Part shown: in pieces, positions 32,675 to 34,263 of the stretch
Position numbering within the stretch: the first letter of the stretch is position 1
Layout: the number at the start of each line of letters is the position of its first letter
DNA from: Candidatus Cryptoclostridium obscurum
Lineage (GTDB): Bacteria > Bacillota > Dehalobacteriia > UBA7702
DNA: 34,263 nt
Direction of reading: 5' to 3'
Assembly: GCA_904420535.1 (NCBI GenBank)
Contig: CAJFVQ010000041.1
Coordinates: 1 to 34,263, forward strand
Position numbers and translations under genes: made by a program
The notes under the pieces: model-generated
What the model was told of the DNA's origin: nothing
The model's database searches: none
What the model saw: only the letters and a program-made list of their open reading frames with translations

Positions 32675-32800
32675 ATTTCATTGTTCCTCGTACTTTACTT
32701 TATGAGAAATTATGAGGAAATTATAAAATTTTCAAAAGGATTTCTCTGTGTATCATCGAATTCAACAAAAAGCGAGCTTGAATGAGAGGAGAAAAGCATC

Positions 32801-34263
32801 ATGGATCCTTTAAGCAAAAAGATATATTTAGAATTACCAAAGCCCCGTACCGGCGACGTGACCGCTGACAAAGAGCGTCTGCTCCGTGAATTAACCCCCA
32901 TGGTGGGAAATGTGGAGCTCCCTTACGCTATATTTCGTAGAGACTACCGCGCCTTTCGGGAACAGGACTGGAATGTCACCGCGACCCTGGTATGGACGGG
33001 ACAACAGTGGGAGATCACTGCCATTGAGCCGGGAAACACTACCGCTGCTCATTACGGCCTTGCTGTGGATTTGGGCAGCACCATGATCGCCATGGAGTTG
33101 GTTGATTTACATACGGGAGAAGTCCTGGCAGCAGACGGCGCCTCTAACCCACAAATTGCCTACGGCGACGAAATTTTGAGCCGCATTTTTTACGGCAAAG
33201 ATAACGAAGACCATCTGAAGGAATTACAGCGCTGCGTCGTTACGGCATTTTCCGATCTTCTTGATCAAATGGAGGCCATTTCCGGTATTGACGCCAGAAA
33301 AGCATCGCTGATGGTAGTGGGTGGCAATACAACCATGATCCATCTTCTCATGGGAATTGATGCCTTCTGCGTCTTTATGACCCCCTTTGCCCCGACTTTT
33401 AATGACGTCGGCTTCATCAACGGCAGCGAACTGAGCCTTGATTTCCGGGGCATGATCTACTGCATCCCTTCCATCGCAAATTACCTGGGGGGAGACATCA
33501 TCAGCGGCCTTCTCACCGTAGACCTGGTAGACAGCGACCATCTGGGGCTTTATATGGACATCGGCACCAACGGAGAAATGGTCATCGGCAACAAAAACTT
33601 CCTTTTCGCCGGGGCCGGGGCTGCGGGGCCTGCCTTGGAAGGCGGTATCAGCAAATTCGGCAGCCGCGCCAAGCCGGGAGCAGTTTCCCATGTGGCCATC
33701 GACGGTGATGAGTTCACTTATACCACCATCAATAATGCACCGGCCATCGGCATTTGCGGTTCCGGTATCGTCGATCTCCTGGCGGAAATGCTGCTAAGCG
33801 GCTACATGGACAAACAGGGAAAACTGATTCCCGAAGCATCTCCCCGTATCGTGGAAAAAAACGGAGAACGAGCCATCATTTACGCCTACGGAACGGAAAG
33901 CGCCAGCGGAGAGGACCTTTATTTCTCCGAAAGCGATATTTTGGCCTTCCGCGATACGAAAGCCGCTGCCAATACCATGGTGGCATGTTTACTGGAGGCC
34001 ACGGAAGTAAGCCCCGATGATATTGAGGTGATTTATACGGTGGGCGGCTTTGGCGAGCATATCAATTTGGAATCAGCCATTACCATTGGAATGTATCCCG
34101 ACGTTCCCAGAGAAAAATTCCAAAGTATCGGCAACGGTTCCCTGAAAGGTGCCTTCGCCCTATTGACGGACAAAGCCAAATTACAACAAGTGCACCATAT
34201 CTGCGAAAGTATCTATTATTTGGAATTCGCCCAATTCCCCGACTTTATCTCCAAAATGAGCGC
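32801..34263 (+). CDS. Corrinoid-protein reductive activator (RACo/COG3894-like), partial (3' end outside window)
   Basis: ATP-dependent activator that returns inactive Co(II) corrinoid proteins to Co(I), as RamA or RACo do. The visible 487 residues have the RACo linker/middle region (KIYLELPKPRTGDVTADKERLLREL) and then an ASKHA-type ATPase domain: GLAVDLGSTMIAMEL (D90, G92, T94), VVGGNTTMIHLLMGI, LYMDIGTNGEMVIG (252-262), FAGAGAAGPALEGGI, GICGSGIVDLLAEML and VIYTVGGFGEHINLE. The N-terminal [2Fe-2S] ferredoxin domain of RACo is absent: the ATG at 32801 has AGAGGAG upstream and an in-frame TGA at 32783-32785 blocks extension. A C-terminal Fe-S domain, as in RamA, could lie beyond the edge. Position after mttB fits a methylamine operon. 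Confidence 0.9.
   Translation, partial: MDPLSKKIYLELPKPRTGDVTADKERLLRELTPMVGNVELPYAIFRRDYRAFREQDWNVTATLVWTGQQWEITAIEPGNTTAAHYGLAVDLGSTMIAMELVDLHTGEVLAADGASNPQIAYGDEILSRIFYGKDNEDHLKELQRCVVTAFSDLLDQMEAISGIDARKASLMVVGGNTTMIHLLMGIDAFCVFMTPFAPTFNDVGFINGSELSLDFRGMIYCIPSIANYLGGDIISGLLTVDLVDSDHLGLYMDIGTNGEMVIGNKNFLFAGAGAAGPALEGGISKFGSRAKPGAVSHVAIDGDEFTYTTINNAPAIGICGSGIVDLLAEMLLSGYMDKQGKLIPEASPRIVEKNGERAIIYAYGTESASGEDLYFSESDILAFRDTKAAANTMVACLLEATEVSPDDIEVIYTVGGFGEHINLESAITIGMYPDVPREKFQSIGNGSLKGAFALLTDKAKLQQVHHICESIYYLEFAQFPDFISKMS

Overview
The window looks like chromosomal DNA from an obligately anaerobic, Gram-positive-type bacterium (Bacillota, probably a Clostridia- or Negativicutes-like lineage). 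The signs are strong AGGAGG ribosome binding sites, sigma-A type promoters (TTGACA-17-TATAAT), many intrinsic terminators, oxygen-sensitive chemistry (ThiC-like and B12-binding radical SAM enzymes, Feo ferrous iron uptake) and a trimethylamine methyltransferase gene with an in-frame amber (pyrrolysine) codon. The genus cannot be named from the sequence alone.

Region 1 (1-7536, minus strand): a bza operon in the order bzaA-bzaB-cobT-bzaC-bzaD-bzaE, the last gene cut by the left edge. It encodes the anaerobic route from the purine intermediate AIR to 5,6-dimethylbenzimidazole and the CobT enzyme that activates this lower ligand of vitamin B12. A consensus promoter, a cobalamin riboswitch and a terminator/antiterminator pair precede it. 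Region 2 (7833-11386, plus): feoA-feoA-GNAT-feoB-small Cys-rich protein, behind a consensus promoter and four palindromes resembling DtxR/IdeR-type metalloregulator operators. Region 3 (11400-19083): a DUF3786-like gene, the metNIQ methionine ABC transporter on the minus strand with an unusual leader, a small Cys-rich protein with evenly spaced cysteines, an EamA transporter/HD hydrolase/Cys-rich peptide operon, and TfoX-like and DUF1801-like genes.

Region 4 (19176-21762): a C45-type Ntn hydrolase, a 437-bp noncoding array of CGTCG pentamers spaced at multiples of about 10.3 bp (the most unexplained structure here), an XRE regulator, a perfect palindrome on a divergent promoter, and an unknown gene that it probably controls. 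Region 5 (22191-25367): a single 1058-residue protein that joins an endonuclease Q-like PHP nuclease to a UvrD/Rep helicase. Region 6 (25540-34263): sstT, then a methylamine locus: BCCT transporter, TSUP permease, PucR-type regulator, mttB with an in-frame TAG at the pyrrolysine position, and a corrinoid-protein reductive activator cut by the right edge.

The bza operon and the mtt locus fit together: the first makes the cobamide lower ligand, and the second uses a corrinoid protein whose cofactor must be reductively reactivated. Every other gene whose stop codon lies in the window ends in TAA or TGA; only mttB ends in TAG. This agrees with a genome in which TAG has a second meaning. No rRNA, tRNA, insertion sequence or CRISPR array was recognised.
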